A DNA stretch of 64,000 nt from Macrotrachela quadricornifera (lineage: Eukaryota; Rotifera; Eurotatoria; Philodinida; Philodinidae). The notes under the pieces were generated by a model. It was not told the DNA's origin. It saw nothing but the letters and a program-made list of their open reading frames with translations, and ran no database searches. Both the position numbers and the translations under genes were made by a program. The stretch spans positions 1-64,000 of the forward strand of contig JAJEKB010000237.1 in assembly GCA_022393335.1 (NCBI GenBank), read 5' to 3'. Below, piece by piece: positions 35,101 through 51,889 of the stretch. Positions within the stretch are counted from its first letter, which is position 1; every line of letters begins with the position of its first letter.

Positions 35101-37137
35101 TCTAAATTTTCAATTTTTTGTTTTTTATTAGAATGATAATCAACTTCTTTATAAATATTCACCAACATTAATTGAAAAATTACCTGATAAACTTTTAACA
35201 ATTTGGAAAAAAAAATATAATGAACGTTTTGATGCTAAAGAATTATTACCAGCAATGATTGCTTATTCAAGAGCATATCCAAAAGTAAAAACAAAAAAAT
35301 AATCAAACAACCTTCTTTTTATTATAATTATTAATTATTTATTTATTTAAGGGCAAAGGTGTATTAGATTTTTTAACATTTTGTTTAACAAGAGGATGTA
35401 TTGATAAATCAGTTCATAATTATCTTCTTTCAGAATATGTTAAATTTGATTCTAAACAAATAATGCCTTATTTAAGAAATCAAAATGAAGTATATATAAT
35501 TAAATTAAAACAACAATACATTTATATATATATATATTTAATTAGGATCCACTTGCAATAACTTATGATCCAAGATATGCATTACGTCTTTGTAGTGATC
35601 ATGATCTTAAAGAAGAAAGTGTATTTTTATATCGTTTATTGAATATGCATGAAGAAGCTGTTGATATTGCCTTACAGGTATATAGAATGAAAGATAAATA
35701 TATATATAAAGGATGGTACATCAGGGGTTACACGACATCAGGAATGATCCTCTGAACCTTTATGAATATTTTTTGCAATCTTGAAGACTTCAGAAATATC
35801 TAATCAGAATACTTTACTTCAAAGAATATTCATTTTTGGTTAGGTTTTTTCATAAAGTAAATATTCAATGTTTTAAAATATGTTGTTCATTTTTTATTGA
35901 GAATAAAAATTTTTAAATAAGTTTGTATTGGTCTAGTGACTAATTTGAAAAATTTAAGCTAAACCATTTAAAACTGTAAGAGATATTTGCACAATAATGA
36001 GAAGATCATTCCTTCTGTACTATCCGATATAGAGTGGATTGTCTATAATAAATGATTGCACTTTACATTGCATATAGAATTTAAGTAAACTGAAAATAAA
36101 ACTATATCAATATATTTTTAATTGAAGATAAATGTTAAACTAGCAAAAGAATGTGCATCAACAGCACCAATTACTGATGAACGAAAAAAAAAATTATGGC
36201 TTAAAATTGGTAAGAATTATATATAAAATGAAACTTTAGTCTTAACTCCAATTATAATTTTCTAAAAAGAGTACATAAATACTTTTTTTCTCGTTTATTT
36301 TATACTAATATATTAAAATAAATTTAATTTTATATTTGATAATTCGATTCTATTAGAAATTTTACAATAAAATCTTCATATAAAATAATCTTTAGAAATT
36401 AAAATTAATCTAATATTATAATTCTAAGATAAATAAATAAATTATTTTTATTTTTCTATATAGCTGGTTCTGTTATAACTCAAGGACATGATCTTAATGA
36501 AGTAATGGAAATTCTTGAAGATTGTGGTAATGATTTACTTAAAATTGAAGATATTCTTCCATTATTTCCTGATTTTGAAACAATTGATCAATTTAAAAAA
36601 CCAATTATTAAATCTTTAGAACATTATAACGATCGTTTAAATGATTTACGAACTGAAATGAATGATGCATCAAAATCTATTGATGATATACGTGATGATT
36701 TATCAAAATATCGTACACGATGTGTTGCAACAATTGATTCAAATGAAACATGTTCATTATGTGAACAAGCATTAATGTTACAATCAACATTTTATATATT
36801 TGCTTGTGGACATTATTTTCATGGTGATTGTTTATTTACATATGTAAAACGTTTAATGAAACGTAAAAATGAAAGTACTTTAAATGAAACAAATACAACA
36901 CAAACATTAAATAAAAGTGGACAAATAGATGATAAAAATTTATTAAAAAATCTTACACAAAAAGATTTTGATACAATTAATCAATTACAATCAATAATAG
37001 CTAGTGGAATAGCACCATCATCACGTGATATGGAAAGTGTACAACAAGAACTTGATGATCTTGTTGCATCACAATGTGTATTATGTGGTGAAACAGCTGT
37101 TGATTATCTTGATCAACCACTTGATGCTATTTTATAA
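32185..37137 (+). CDS. VPS18: VPS18 (HOPS/CORVET subunit, Pep3/deep orange)
   Basis: Core subunit of the HOPS and CORVET tethering complexes for endosome-lysosome fusion. Fourteen phase-consistent exons: 32185-32253, 32341-32399, 32458-32594, 32652-33069, 33596-34043, 34119-34283, 34332-34411, 34465-34603, 34658-35071, 35132-35284, 35352-35489, 35546-35677, 36128-36209 and 36464-37137; 1035 aa (human about 970). The N-terminal beta-propeller (NNLVVSNNVFILHLNEKTL, EFPSGNSQSE) leads to the alpha-solenoid/CLH region (DVWRVFMQKKDFQKAFDTC, LLTSHGDLDDLILFAEHVQD, NQLLYKYSPTLIEKLP, LLKIEDILPLFPDFETIDQF). A C-terminal RING-H2 domain starts near residue 905: CSLCEQ, CGHYFHGDC, then a long insert and CVLCGE. 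Introns 4 and 12, much longer than the rest, carry inverted-repeat insertions. Confidence 0.95.
33091..33541. mobile_element. Non-autonomous DNA transposon (MITE), TA-flanked, Tc1/mariner-like, in VPS18 intron 4
   Basis: A 451-bp element with terminal inverted repeats of about 130 bp each (33091-33220 and 33412-33541) at roughly 85% identity by eye. The ends read A-T/C-GG-A/G-TGTCTTAATATTTTGAA, and each is directly flanked by TA (33089-33090 and 33542-33543), the target duplication of Tc1/mariner elements. Well-matched inner stretches include CAGAACCA.CT.TAACAAGA. The middle holds no transposase ORF. The element fills nearly the whole 526-bp intron and leaves the splice sites intact. Confidence 0.8.
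35711..36026. mobile_element. Possible second MITE-like insertion in VPS18 intron 12
   Basis: The left end reads GGATGGTACA, then after about 17 extra bases AGGAATGATCCTCT. The right end in reverse complement reads GGATAGTACAGA directly followed by AGGAATGATCTTCT. TA dinucleotides occur a few bases outside both ends. The inner parts match poorly. It is a weaker case than the intron 4 element, but it would explain the unusual 450-bp intron. Confidence 0.35.
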
Positions 37138-38623
37138 TTTATTTATTTTATTTATAGTTAATGATTATAAATGCTTGATTTCTATTATAAAGATTTTTTT
37201 TTATACGAATAAATGCCATTTTATGATTTTTTTTCCAAGCATTTTCTAATTTCAATAAAAGAAATCAGATCTTTTGTTTTTTAGTTTTAAAGTAAATTTG
37301 ACATTTTATTAAACAATTAAGTTAGATATATTAATACAATATATAAATAATAAAGACAATTAGTTAATTGGAAGAATAATGACTTAATATATAGGATGAT
37401 TCAAAAGCTCTTAGAATGTTTTTTGCTACTGTTGAAATCTCTCTTTACATACCACCAAATTGTATTATGATAATGAAAAACATGATAAAATAGACGATAC
37501 TCGTACATTCTTTTGATAACAATAATTCATTCCCTTGTCTCATCTATCATTATTTTCTGAGTCAATATCATCTGGTTTTGTTTGGTATCTAGTTATGTAA
37601 AATAGCTATTATACATTGCTTTTATTTTCAGATATTTATGGTTAATTATAATTAAAGAATTTCATGTCATAACATATGATCAGTCTCAAAGGATATTTCA
37701 TCATTGATTTGATTGAATGAAATTTAGAATAATAAAAAAAGACAAATAATTTGAATATTTGATACAATAATACTGATATCAATATCATTTATTTAAAAGA
37801 AACACAGAATGTTTCGAGAACTTTGAAATTAATAATAATACGAAATAATTATTTTTATCTGAAGATAATACTCTCAAATATTGCAATTGTTCTTTGTTTT
37901 TTATTAAATACAACATTAAATATTAGATATTTCATATTATTTAAGAAAAATTAAAATAAATCTATTTAAAAATAATAATAAGCTCTTATAATAAATTATC
38001 GACAGATTAAGTTTCTATATTTCATTTTATTAATAAAGGGGCAAATATGTAGTCAAAGTAAAAAAATTCTTTTGCTATTCTCATAGATTTTATTATGAAT
38101 TGATATGTAACAACATATGTTACTATTTTTAAAAATAGAAAATAGTCATATAGGGCAAGAAGTGCAAGTATCTTTCTTTCATTCTGTTCTCGTCTATTAT
38201 GCGTAAAGAAGTTCATATTTATAAAATTAAATTTCTTAGCGTTTGCTAATATAATAGAATACTAGATGATCTTTCTATGCGTTTTGTAATGAATGTTAAT
38301 ATATAAGATTTTACGATGAAATGATTTTATATTGAAGACAATATACGAATATATAATTGAATACGTATCTAAACATCAAATTTATAAAACTTTTGAATAA
38401 AAATAATTATAAAAGAAAAGTTTTTATCATATTCTTCATTCATTTTTTAATGATAAAAAATATTTATCTAGCAAATAAATACGCAAAAGAAAAAAGAAGC
38501 ATGCACTTATGTCATTCTAGTATTCTTCTGTGTCATGAATAAGACCTGGAACTAATCTAAGTACAAATCATTTCTATTTTACTCTAAAAATAGAACAAAA
38601 TAAAAATATGCTAGTTTTCTTAT
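37138..38623. other. Intergenic AT-rich region up to an assembly gap
   Basis: VPS18 3' UTR and about 1.4 kb of AT-rich sequence with no recognisable exon or RNA gene. The upstream exons of the gene at 38634 would be expected here or in the gap; I could not find them, so the gap probably hides substantial sequence. Confidence 0.5.
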
Positions 38624-38633
38624 NNNNNNNNNN
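38624..38633. other. Assembly gap (10 N)
   Basis: Ten Ns directly followed by open coding sequence in frame, so the gap truncates a gene. Confidence 0.95.
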
Positions 38634-39029
38634 CAACAACACGCTACAAATGGTCATGCAATTCAACGTGAACCAACAATTGATGAAGAAAGAAAACTAA
38701 AAAAACGAATTATATCATCACCAGCTATTGTTATTAGCGAACCAACTGTAATAATAAATAATGATGTTAATAGTTTAGATGAAACTGAACCATTCCTTAA
38801 ACGAATACCTAGTAAAAATCATGTACATTTTCTACTTGGTCCAGGTGAAGGATCTGATGAAGATGATGGTGATCATGATATAGAATATAATACAAAAATG
38901 AATTCACAAACAACATCAATACATAACGAGCCTTATGGTGATCAAGCAGATGCTTTATTGTCTATGGCTCATATATTAGATATAAATAAACCATGGTCTC
39001 GACATACTCATCATACATCTCCAGTATAA
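38634..39029 (+). CDS. C-terminal exon of an unrecognised protein
   Basis: 132 codons open from the first base after the gap to TAA (39027-39029); the 5' part is lost in the gap. The visible 131 residues are hydrophilic: a basic/acidic patch (REPTIDEERKLKKRIISSPA), a conserved-looking core (EPFLKRIPSKNHVHFLLGPG), an acidic stretch (EGSDEDDGDHDIE) and an amphipathic segment (ADALLSMAHILDINKPW). The look is that of a cytoplasmic tail of a membrane protein or a scaffold terminus. I do not recognise the family. Convergent with USP7. Confidence 0.7.
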   Translation, partial: QQHATNGHAIQREPTIDEERKLKKRIISSPAIVISEPTVIINNDVNSLDETEPFLKRIPSKNHVHFLLGPGEGSDEDDGDHDIEYNTKMNSQTTSIHNEPYGDQADALLSMAHILDINKPWSRHTHHTSPV

Positions 39030-39521
39030 TGATCACATACAATGTCTTTCATATTAATAATTTTGTTTTCATTTTTTTTCTTCTTATCTTCTGTTGTCAG
39101 GACTATTGTTCTCTCATTGTATTTAAATAATAACAACAAAAATATATATATATATATATATAATCGAATCACACATACACATTAAGAAAGAAAAGTAATA
39201 CAAAACAAAAAAATTAAAAACACATTACAATTTAGTCAAAAAAAACTTTTTATATATGTCAAAATAATAAAAAGAGAAGAAAAAGCAAATATATATATAT
39301 ATATACGCATTAATCGGGGTTTTTTCTCTTGAGTTTTGCATTACTCATGACTTTACTTTTTTTTTTTTCTTTTATATAATGAATGACAATAAATAGAATT
39401 AATGAGCACATTAGGTGATTTATAAATAGATTATAACAAGCATAATGAAACACATCCATGTCAACTAATCGAAAATAATAACAAGAAATATGCCTAAATA
39501 CAATGCTGGGTTACTATACGA
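39030..39521. other. Convergent intergenic region with (TA)n repeats
   Basis: 3' UTRs of the gap-truncated gene and USP7. It contains (AT)n microsatellites at about 39141-39162 and 39287-39305. Nothing else is recognised. Confidence 0.6.
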
Positions 39522-45134
<5,613 letters not shown>

Positions 45135-46610
45135 TTTGTCGTTAATATTCTTAGAAAATGGCTCATTTTCTAAAATAATAATCAAAAAAAAAAAAAGAAG
45201 AAATTATTTTCATTCTCATGTATGTCAATGATATTAACTATTTGATGTTGTATGAATCATTAGAATTTTTTCTTAAATAAAAAATAATTAATATATTTTA
45301 ATTAGAGAAAAAATTTTTATTTAATTATTTATTTATTTATTTATTTATCTCAAGTTTTTCGAAGTATTAATTCTTATGAAATTATAAACAACTACCTCCA
45401 TCTACACTAAATATTATTAAATTATAAATAAAATTATTACCTATTAAATGTATATAAATGTTTTTTTATGTCGAGAATAATATCAACAAAAAAATATTAA
45501 GAAAAATTCTATTGACAGTTGGCGTCACCTAGCTTATTTGAATACGCTTATCGCAGGTGCAGATTAATCAATTGAAAATAAGTATGTGGCATTTTATGCT
45601 AGTTAGTAGATATATCGAACACGTAGTTAAATCGTCAAGGATGCCCTAATTAGTAGTTATTCTCCCTAACCAATATTGATAAATCTTTAGATTTAAAATT
45701 TTTTTTTAAAAACTCTACTTCCATTTTGCTACTTGTTTTCTTCTTCTATTTTTCAAAAAAATCCTCTGCCTTTCTAAAAACTATCAGATTTTCTTAAAAT
45801 AAAATGTTTCTCAGTTTTTCACTGCTTCAGAGCAATTCTGCAAAACATATCTTTATGATTAATGATCGCGTACTGTGAACTACATTAATACATGTTAGGA
45901 TGTATATTATTGGTCTAGTTCTACAGACCAATCCTATACTTAGATATGGCATCGTTGATTGATTAGCATTGTACGCGATCAGAGTCTGAAATGTCAACAG
46001 ACTGACAGCAAAATCAATACATTTATCAATACTCAAATGAGATACTCTTTTACTGAGTAGATATTAAGAATTTTGCATATTAAAAGATTAAACACACGAT
46101 TTTAATTGAGATTGAACTCCACTTGCATATTCAAAACTGAATGGTTCACTTGTTTTCCTTATGTGTCTATTAATGTCATCGAATTTATTTAGGATGTCCA
46201 TAGTTCCTCAATTTTCGAGATTTCATCTTATAATATATCGATGTATTATACTAAAGTTGGAAGTCTTAAATTTAAAGTTTATCTCTACTCCCTTTTATTA
46301 ATTTATTATAAATTACAGGAATCGATTATATTAAAACAAGATTCTTACGATAGGATTACTACAGTCGCAGTTCTGACAAGATATCAGTTCAATATATAAT
46401 AATTTTTTTGTTCATACTAATAACATATAATGTAACATATACTAGTTTCATTATTTATTCTATAGTTTGTCTGTTTTGCCCGCGTATTATATTCATACCA
46501 AATGTATATCTATCAACAGGATTTGTTTTTTTTTACTATTCAGTTTTCTTAATAAGATAAGATTACTTGTTTGAAATACAAAGCTTTTTTTTTCTACTTA
46601 TTATTTGAAG
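45135..46610. other. Divergent intergenic region between USP7 and ADA
   Basis: 1.5 kb holding the promoters of USP7 (-) and ADA (+). Two small dyads are visible: ATTGGTCT/AGACCAAT around 45909-45932, nested within GATCGCGTAC/GTACGCGATC about 100 bp apart. A 69-codon minus-strand ORF here has no exon context and is not accepted as a gene. Confidence 0.45.
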
Positions 46611-48978
46611 ATGAATCAACAAGATTCTCCTAATCAAAAAGATAAAGTATTACCTGGTACATTAATTGATCCTGATGATAGTCTTTCTTCTCATCATCAT
46701 CATCGACATGCACTTAGTTACACTGCACCAGCATTAGTTGAAGTAAGAATTAATTTATTACAGAAAAAAAGTAAAAATTTGTTGTTGTTTTTTCTTTTAT
46801 CTAGCTTCATATTCATCTTGATGGTTCGTTTCGTCATTCCACTTTATTTGAATTAGCTCAAAAGAAAGGTATGATTAAATAATATTTAAAAAAAAAATCA
46901 AATTAAATTATTGAGTCTATCTCAGGCTTACAACTTCCTAATGGAATGGAATCAACAATGGAAAATTTTCTACCGTAATTTATATTTTGAAATAAAAAGT
47001 TTTTATAATAACTTTAATATTTTAATTAAAGATATATCAGTATTCAATCAACTTGCAAATCTCTTGCTGAATTTCTTGAAAAATTTCCATTTTTTGTACC
47101 AATTGTTGCTGGTGATGTTGAAGCACTTGAACGTGTTGCATATGAATTCGTTGAAGATCAAGCCATACAAGGCGTACTTTATACGGAAACTCGATATAGT
47201 CCACATTATTTAACTGGTAATACGCTTACAGCAGAACAAGTAAGAGTTTTTTTAAATAGAACAAATTTATATATAAAGAATTGATTTTAAAGGTAGTCGA
47301 AGCAATTAATAAAGGTCTTCGACGTGGAATGGATGAGTTTCATATTGATGTTCGATCAATATTATGTTGTATGCGACCATATCCTGAATGGTATGTTGAA
47401 ACAAATGAATTTTGAAACGATCTAAAATATAAACTTGATATCATCGCATTGTTTTTCTTTTCTGATAGGTTATTATATATAGTTCTGTTGTTAAAGATGA
47501 TATGTAAGTTTTTTAAACTGGGAATATTAACGCTTTACTGAAAGAACCTAATAAAATCAAAGAAATTAGTCAAATTTTAGTGTATCATCGGACTCTATCT
47601 ATGTGATTGTTGAACAAATCATAATAGATTACGAAGCGAATAAAAAAATTTTCATTTATAAAAATTCAATATACTCCTGTTGAATATAGAGATGAATCGT
47701 GAGTAATAGCCTTCGTGTACAATCTATGCAACAAAGTTTACACATGATCTATAATAATAACTAACTGATACATTCGAAAATTTTGTTTTTTTCCATTGTC
47801 GTCTATTTTTTCCAGAATATCCATTATAAGAGCCTCTTCTCTTCAAATAATTATTCATATTTCTATTCATTTAGTAGAATAGTCTTGATATATTTGATTT
47901 GAACAATATATAAAATTACCCAGCAATAGTTTATGTTATAAGTCACAATGGAAAAGGAAGGGGATCTGTTTGAGTCTAGTTCTTATCAATTATCTCATAT
48001 GTTAACAAAAAATTTTTCATCTTCATCTATATTTTCAAAATAGAATCAACTAGTTTTTCGGTAATAAATTTCTTGTCAATATGCACCAAATAATGCACAT
48101 TTAACACAAATGTAAAAAATTAAAAAATGAATATAATAAAACCAATAAATCTAATACATTTATAATTTACCCTGGAGCATTTTTTTTTAAAAAATAAGTA
48201 TTTATCTAATTAAAAATCTTCCATATCTTTCATATTCTTCCTTAGGTCAATGGAAACTGTGAATTTAGCTGATAAGTATCGTTCAGCAGGTGTTGTTGGT
48301 ATTGATATAGCCGGTGATGAGCATAATTATTCTTTTGCTCCACATATTCCAGCGTTTCAACGTGCAGTTGAACTTGGTATACATCGTACAGTACATGCCG
48401 GTGAAACAGGTTCATCTGAATCTGTTCGTCATGCAATTGAACAATGTCATGCCGAACGTGTTGGTCATGGGTATGCTGTAATTGATGATCCATACGTATA
48501 TGAATTAGTTCGTAAGAATGATATTCATCTTGAATGTTGTTTAACATCATCAATTCAAACAAATGCAATTGCTAAATACATTCCAAATGATAGTGAAAAA
48601 GAAGAAAAACATTTTGTTATACATGGTCATGAAACAAAAACAAGATTACATTCACATATTAAATCAAAAAAAGAAATTTGGCATCCGATACAGCATTTTG
48701 CTCGTGATGGTTTAAATTTTTCATTATCATGTGATGATCCATCTGTATCACAAATAACATTAGAACATGAATATCAACATGCATTATCTGATTTAAAATT
48801 ATCACCAGCACAATTAACACAATGTATTTTTAATGCAGCACGTTCAACATTTTTAGATGAAAATGAAAAAAAAAATTTAATTCAACGTTTAATGGCAAAA
48901 TATATTCCAAAAGAAATTATTGAAGGTCATTTTTCTCATAATACTACATCCAATACAACATTACCAACACATGTTTAA
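46611..48978 (+). CDS. ADA: Adenosine deaminase
   Basis: Purine-salvage enzyme converting adenosine and deoxyadenosine to inosine and deoxyinosine. Six phase-consistent exons: 46611-46742, 46805-46868, 46926-46974, 47041-47239, 47293-47390 and 48246-48978; 424 aa (human 363). The TIM-barrel zinc and catalytic residues are all visible: HIHLDG (His46, His48), TVHAGETG (His231, Glu234), ERVGHG (His255) and SCDDP (Asp344/345). Other family stretches are YEFVEDQAIQGVLYTETRYS, SILCCMRPYPEW and GIDIAGDE. The N terminus has a 40-residue His/Ser-rich extension before the first zinc motif. There is an insert of about 32 charged residues between the TSS and SCDDP segments. No signal peptide is seen, so this looks like cytosolic ADA rather than the secreted ADA2/ADGF type. 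Intron 5 is long (855 bp). Confidence 0.95.
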
Positions 48979-51889
48979 ATTTTCATAAATATTATTTTAC
49001 ATCACATCGTTGATTTAGTTAGATGCTGTTCACGGGCAATCTATTGACGGGGAAAATTTCTATTCTTACACGTAATTTTTGCTATAATAAATTATTGCTT
49101 TAATATAATATGTTGATTAATTATTTGTTGTGTCGTGAATGAAATTAGTTGTTAAATAAACTAAGAAAATCAGTATAAATGTCAGAAATTGTAATTTATT
49201 ATAAGAATTAATATATCTGTATTTTAAAGTAGATATTTTGTTATATTGAAATATTAAATAAATATTTTTTTTTTTGGATTTGTGTATCATGTTTACAAAG
49301 TAACATTAATGAATAATGAGGAATTATTTAACTAAAACGTGAAAATATTCAAAATCTGAAGCAATTCCGATATTAACTAATTAAATATTTTTGATTATGT
49401 ATATTTTTTTAATGGGATACAGAACTGAAATTTATATGATGTAATTTAGTCTTAGGTTTTTAGTTTCTTAAAAAATTCATTTTTAATAATTATCTTTCTT
49501 CTCATGAATATTATACAAACTATTATAACGTTCTTACAGAAAATATTTTATTATGCGGAAAATATAGAATATTACAAATGTTAAAACTATACCTATCCAT
49601 AAGACTAGAGTCAAAATTAGTTCATTAAAGAACTCTCAAATCCTTTTTAAATATCCTTATTTTTTGGATGAAGAAAAGAGATTATAAGTCCAATGACTCA
49701 AAGTACATTCCAGAAATGCTTGTCTAATTACATAAAAATATATCTATATATAGATGATAAAAATAAAGCTTAATATAAAATATGATACTATCATGCATTG
49801 CATTTTGACATACTCTTTCAAACAAAATAAAAATGAAATGTACAACATGAACCTGAACAAAAATGATTGTGTTGTGCGTTTGACAAATCATGAACTGAAA
49901 AATATTAAAAAAATAAAAAACGTATTTTTCACCTAGAAAATGATGGAAATCATAACAAAGTTCTTAAAAAAGATCAAATTTAATGCCTTAGTAAGACAAT
50001 CCTCTATATATCATCTATGAACAGCATGACTTTCTTGTATGATTAGCGTTGTACTTTGCATATTTTATGCAAATATTGATCATTGCTATACTTATGAGCT
50101 GATTTAAGTGAACCGAATAGATGATTATGACAATATTATGATGAAGATTCATCACTCTCATCTAATTATAAATGATTGAAAGCTGATTTTTAGGAACAGT
50201 TATTATTCTATCTATTATCATTCCTCTACTTATCGGAAACTTGTCAGTATATTGATTCAGTTCATCGCTATTATCGTCTCCTTCAAATATTATTACCAAA
50301 TCGATCTCATTTATTTAATCTAGACAACCTGTCTTCTTCATCGTTAATAAATGGTTGAAATGGATTGGATAGACATGCTTCAACAAATTTAATTATTCAT
50401 ATCAGCATTATTGTCAATAGAAATGCAACAGTAACAATAACTATTCGTCACTGTATTCCAATATATAATTGATGTTGAATAGAAAAGGACTGATTAGAAT
50501 AATTTTTTTTAAATATAATTATACTTATATTATTATTATGAAGAAGACTTATAAAATATATAACTGGTCTGGACTATTTACAAATTATTGTTACATAATG
50601 ATGTTCAAACGCATTCTGTATATAAATAATGTTATGAGGTTGCAAGAATATACATAAAAAAGATGTACTACATATATTGGTTTTTTTCTCATTTAAACAT
50701 TATGCAATACATAAGACTGTTCTATTTCACAAGTTCTAAAATTACAAGACGATGTCATGTCTGTCAATTTTATCATCCATTTTTTATGGTATCAACTACA
50801 ATGATAATTCAAAAAGATGTTTCATTACTATTATTTTCAACATATTTTTGACTATTTGAATTACTTAAAAATAAAATTAACCTATATCTTTTAATATTAA
50901 AGAAACGTGGGAATAGCATTCACTTTTCCCATTCAAGTACATTGTCATTCAAAATACTAATAAAAAGTTCATTAAATTATTACCATATAAATGTTACTTA
51001 AAGTGTAGAAAAAATAGTGAGAAAGTAACTTATCAGAAATGATGAGAATTGTATACTTCTTTAATTATCATGTTCTTGAACACTATATCTTATATCAATA
51101 AAAAGAATATGAACAGTTGTTCTACTTTCGATTTTTAAACATCGACATTATTAACTTTGAATTTATAGAACATTTATTCTCTATAGTATACACATATTAG
51201 ATAAAATTCTTTTCGATACATAAATAATTTAATTCTTATTTATTGATATAAGTGCACTTAAAAAATTTCATAAGCTGCTTAAAAATGTTGAAATTATCAT
51301 AACGAAAATGACATTGTTAATGTTCTAGTAAGTAAAGAATATTATTGTATAATTTCAAAAAAGAAATCATCTATTATTAAAGATACAAAATAATATTTAT
51401 ATATAACGAGTTCATATTCTCGATAGATGTCATAGATATATATTGAACATTTATTGTTATATATGAACTGATGGTTTATTCTTATAACCAATAAAAAATT
51501 AATAATTTTAAAGAAAGAAAGAATGTAAGCAAGAAGAAGAAAACATTGATCGATCGGTCGAGTGCATAAAGAAACAAGAAATAAAAAAAAAAGGGAAGAA
51601 TTTTATTCAATTCTGTTAGTTACTAGTAATTTTCAAAATTTGAAAGAGAATGAAAAAAAAAATCTTGCATGAGAAAGCGAGAGAGAGAGGGAGAAGAATA
51701 AAAAAAAGAGAAACTTCTTATAATTCTTTATATTTCATCATCGATCTATGTCTAAGACATATGAAAAAGAAAAAGAAAATAATAAATAAAAATATACTTT
51801 TGATTTTTTTCATAATTTTTTTTTGATTTTTTTTTCTCAATATTTAGCATGTTGATTTATTAAATGAATTAAATTATATCATTTAAATA
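48979..51889. other. Intergenic AT-rich region
   Basis: 2.9 kb between ADA and the next gene. Apart from the coding-like relic at 50194-50472 it shows no exon chain or RNA gene. The last 400 bp are purine-rich (GAGAGA, AAGAAAG) and probably include the 5' UTR of the gene at 51890. Confidence 0.5.
50194..50472 (+). pseudogene. Coding-like relic with one in-frame TGA
   Basis: After a TTTTTAG acceptor-like site at 50193 one frame stays open for 54 codons (EQLLFYLLSFLYLSETCQYI, then DSVHRYYRLLQILLPNRSHL ...), meets a TGA at 50356-50358 and continues open for another 37 codons in the same frame to a TGA at 50470. The amino-acid mix (Leu/Tyr/Cys/His/Arg, with balanced codons) is protein-like and unlike AT-rich noise. 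I do not recognise the family. It could be a decayed gene, or an exon of an undetected gene that ends at the first stop. Confidence 0.3.

Noticed and set aside
37391..37425. GGATGATTCAAAAGCTCTTAGAATG, reminiscent of a mariner terminal repeat
   Set aside because: No matching inverted partner could be found downstream before the gap; one end alone is not enough.
45827..46036. 69-codon minus-strand ORF between USP7 and ADA
   Set aside because: No splice signals or neighbours in frame and no recognisable motif.
48242..48568. 108-codon minus-strand ORF
   Set aside because: Antisense shadow of ADA exon 6; its His/Gln/Leu-rich product is the mirror of biased codons.
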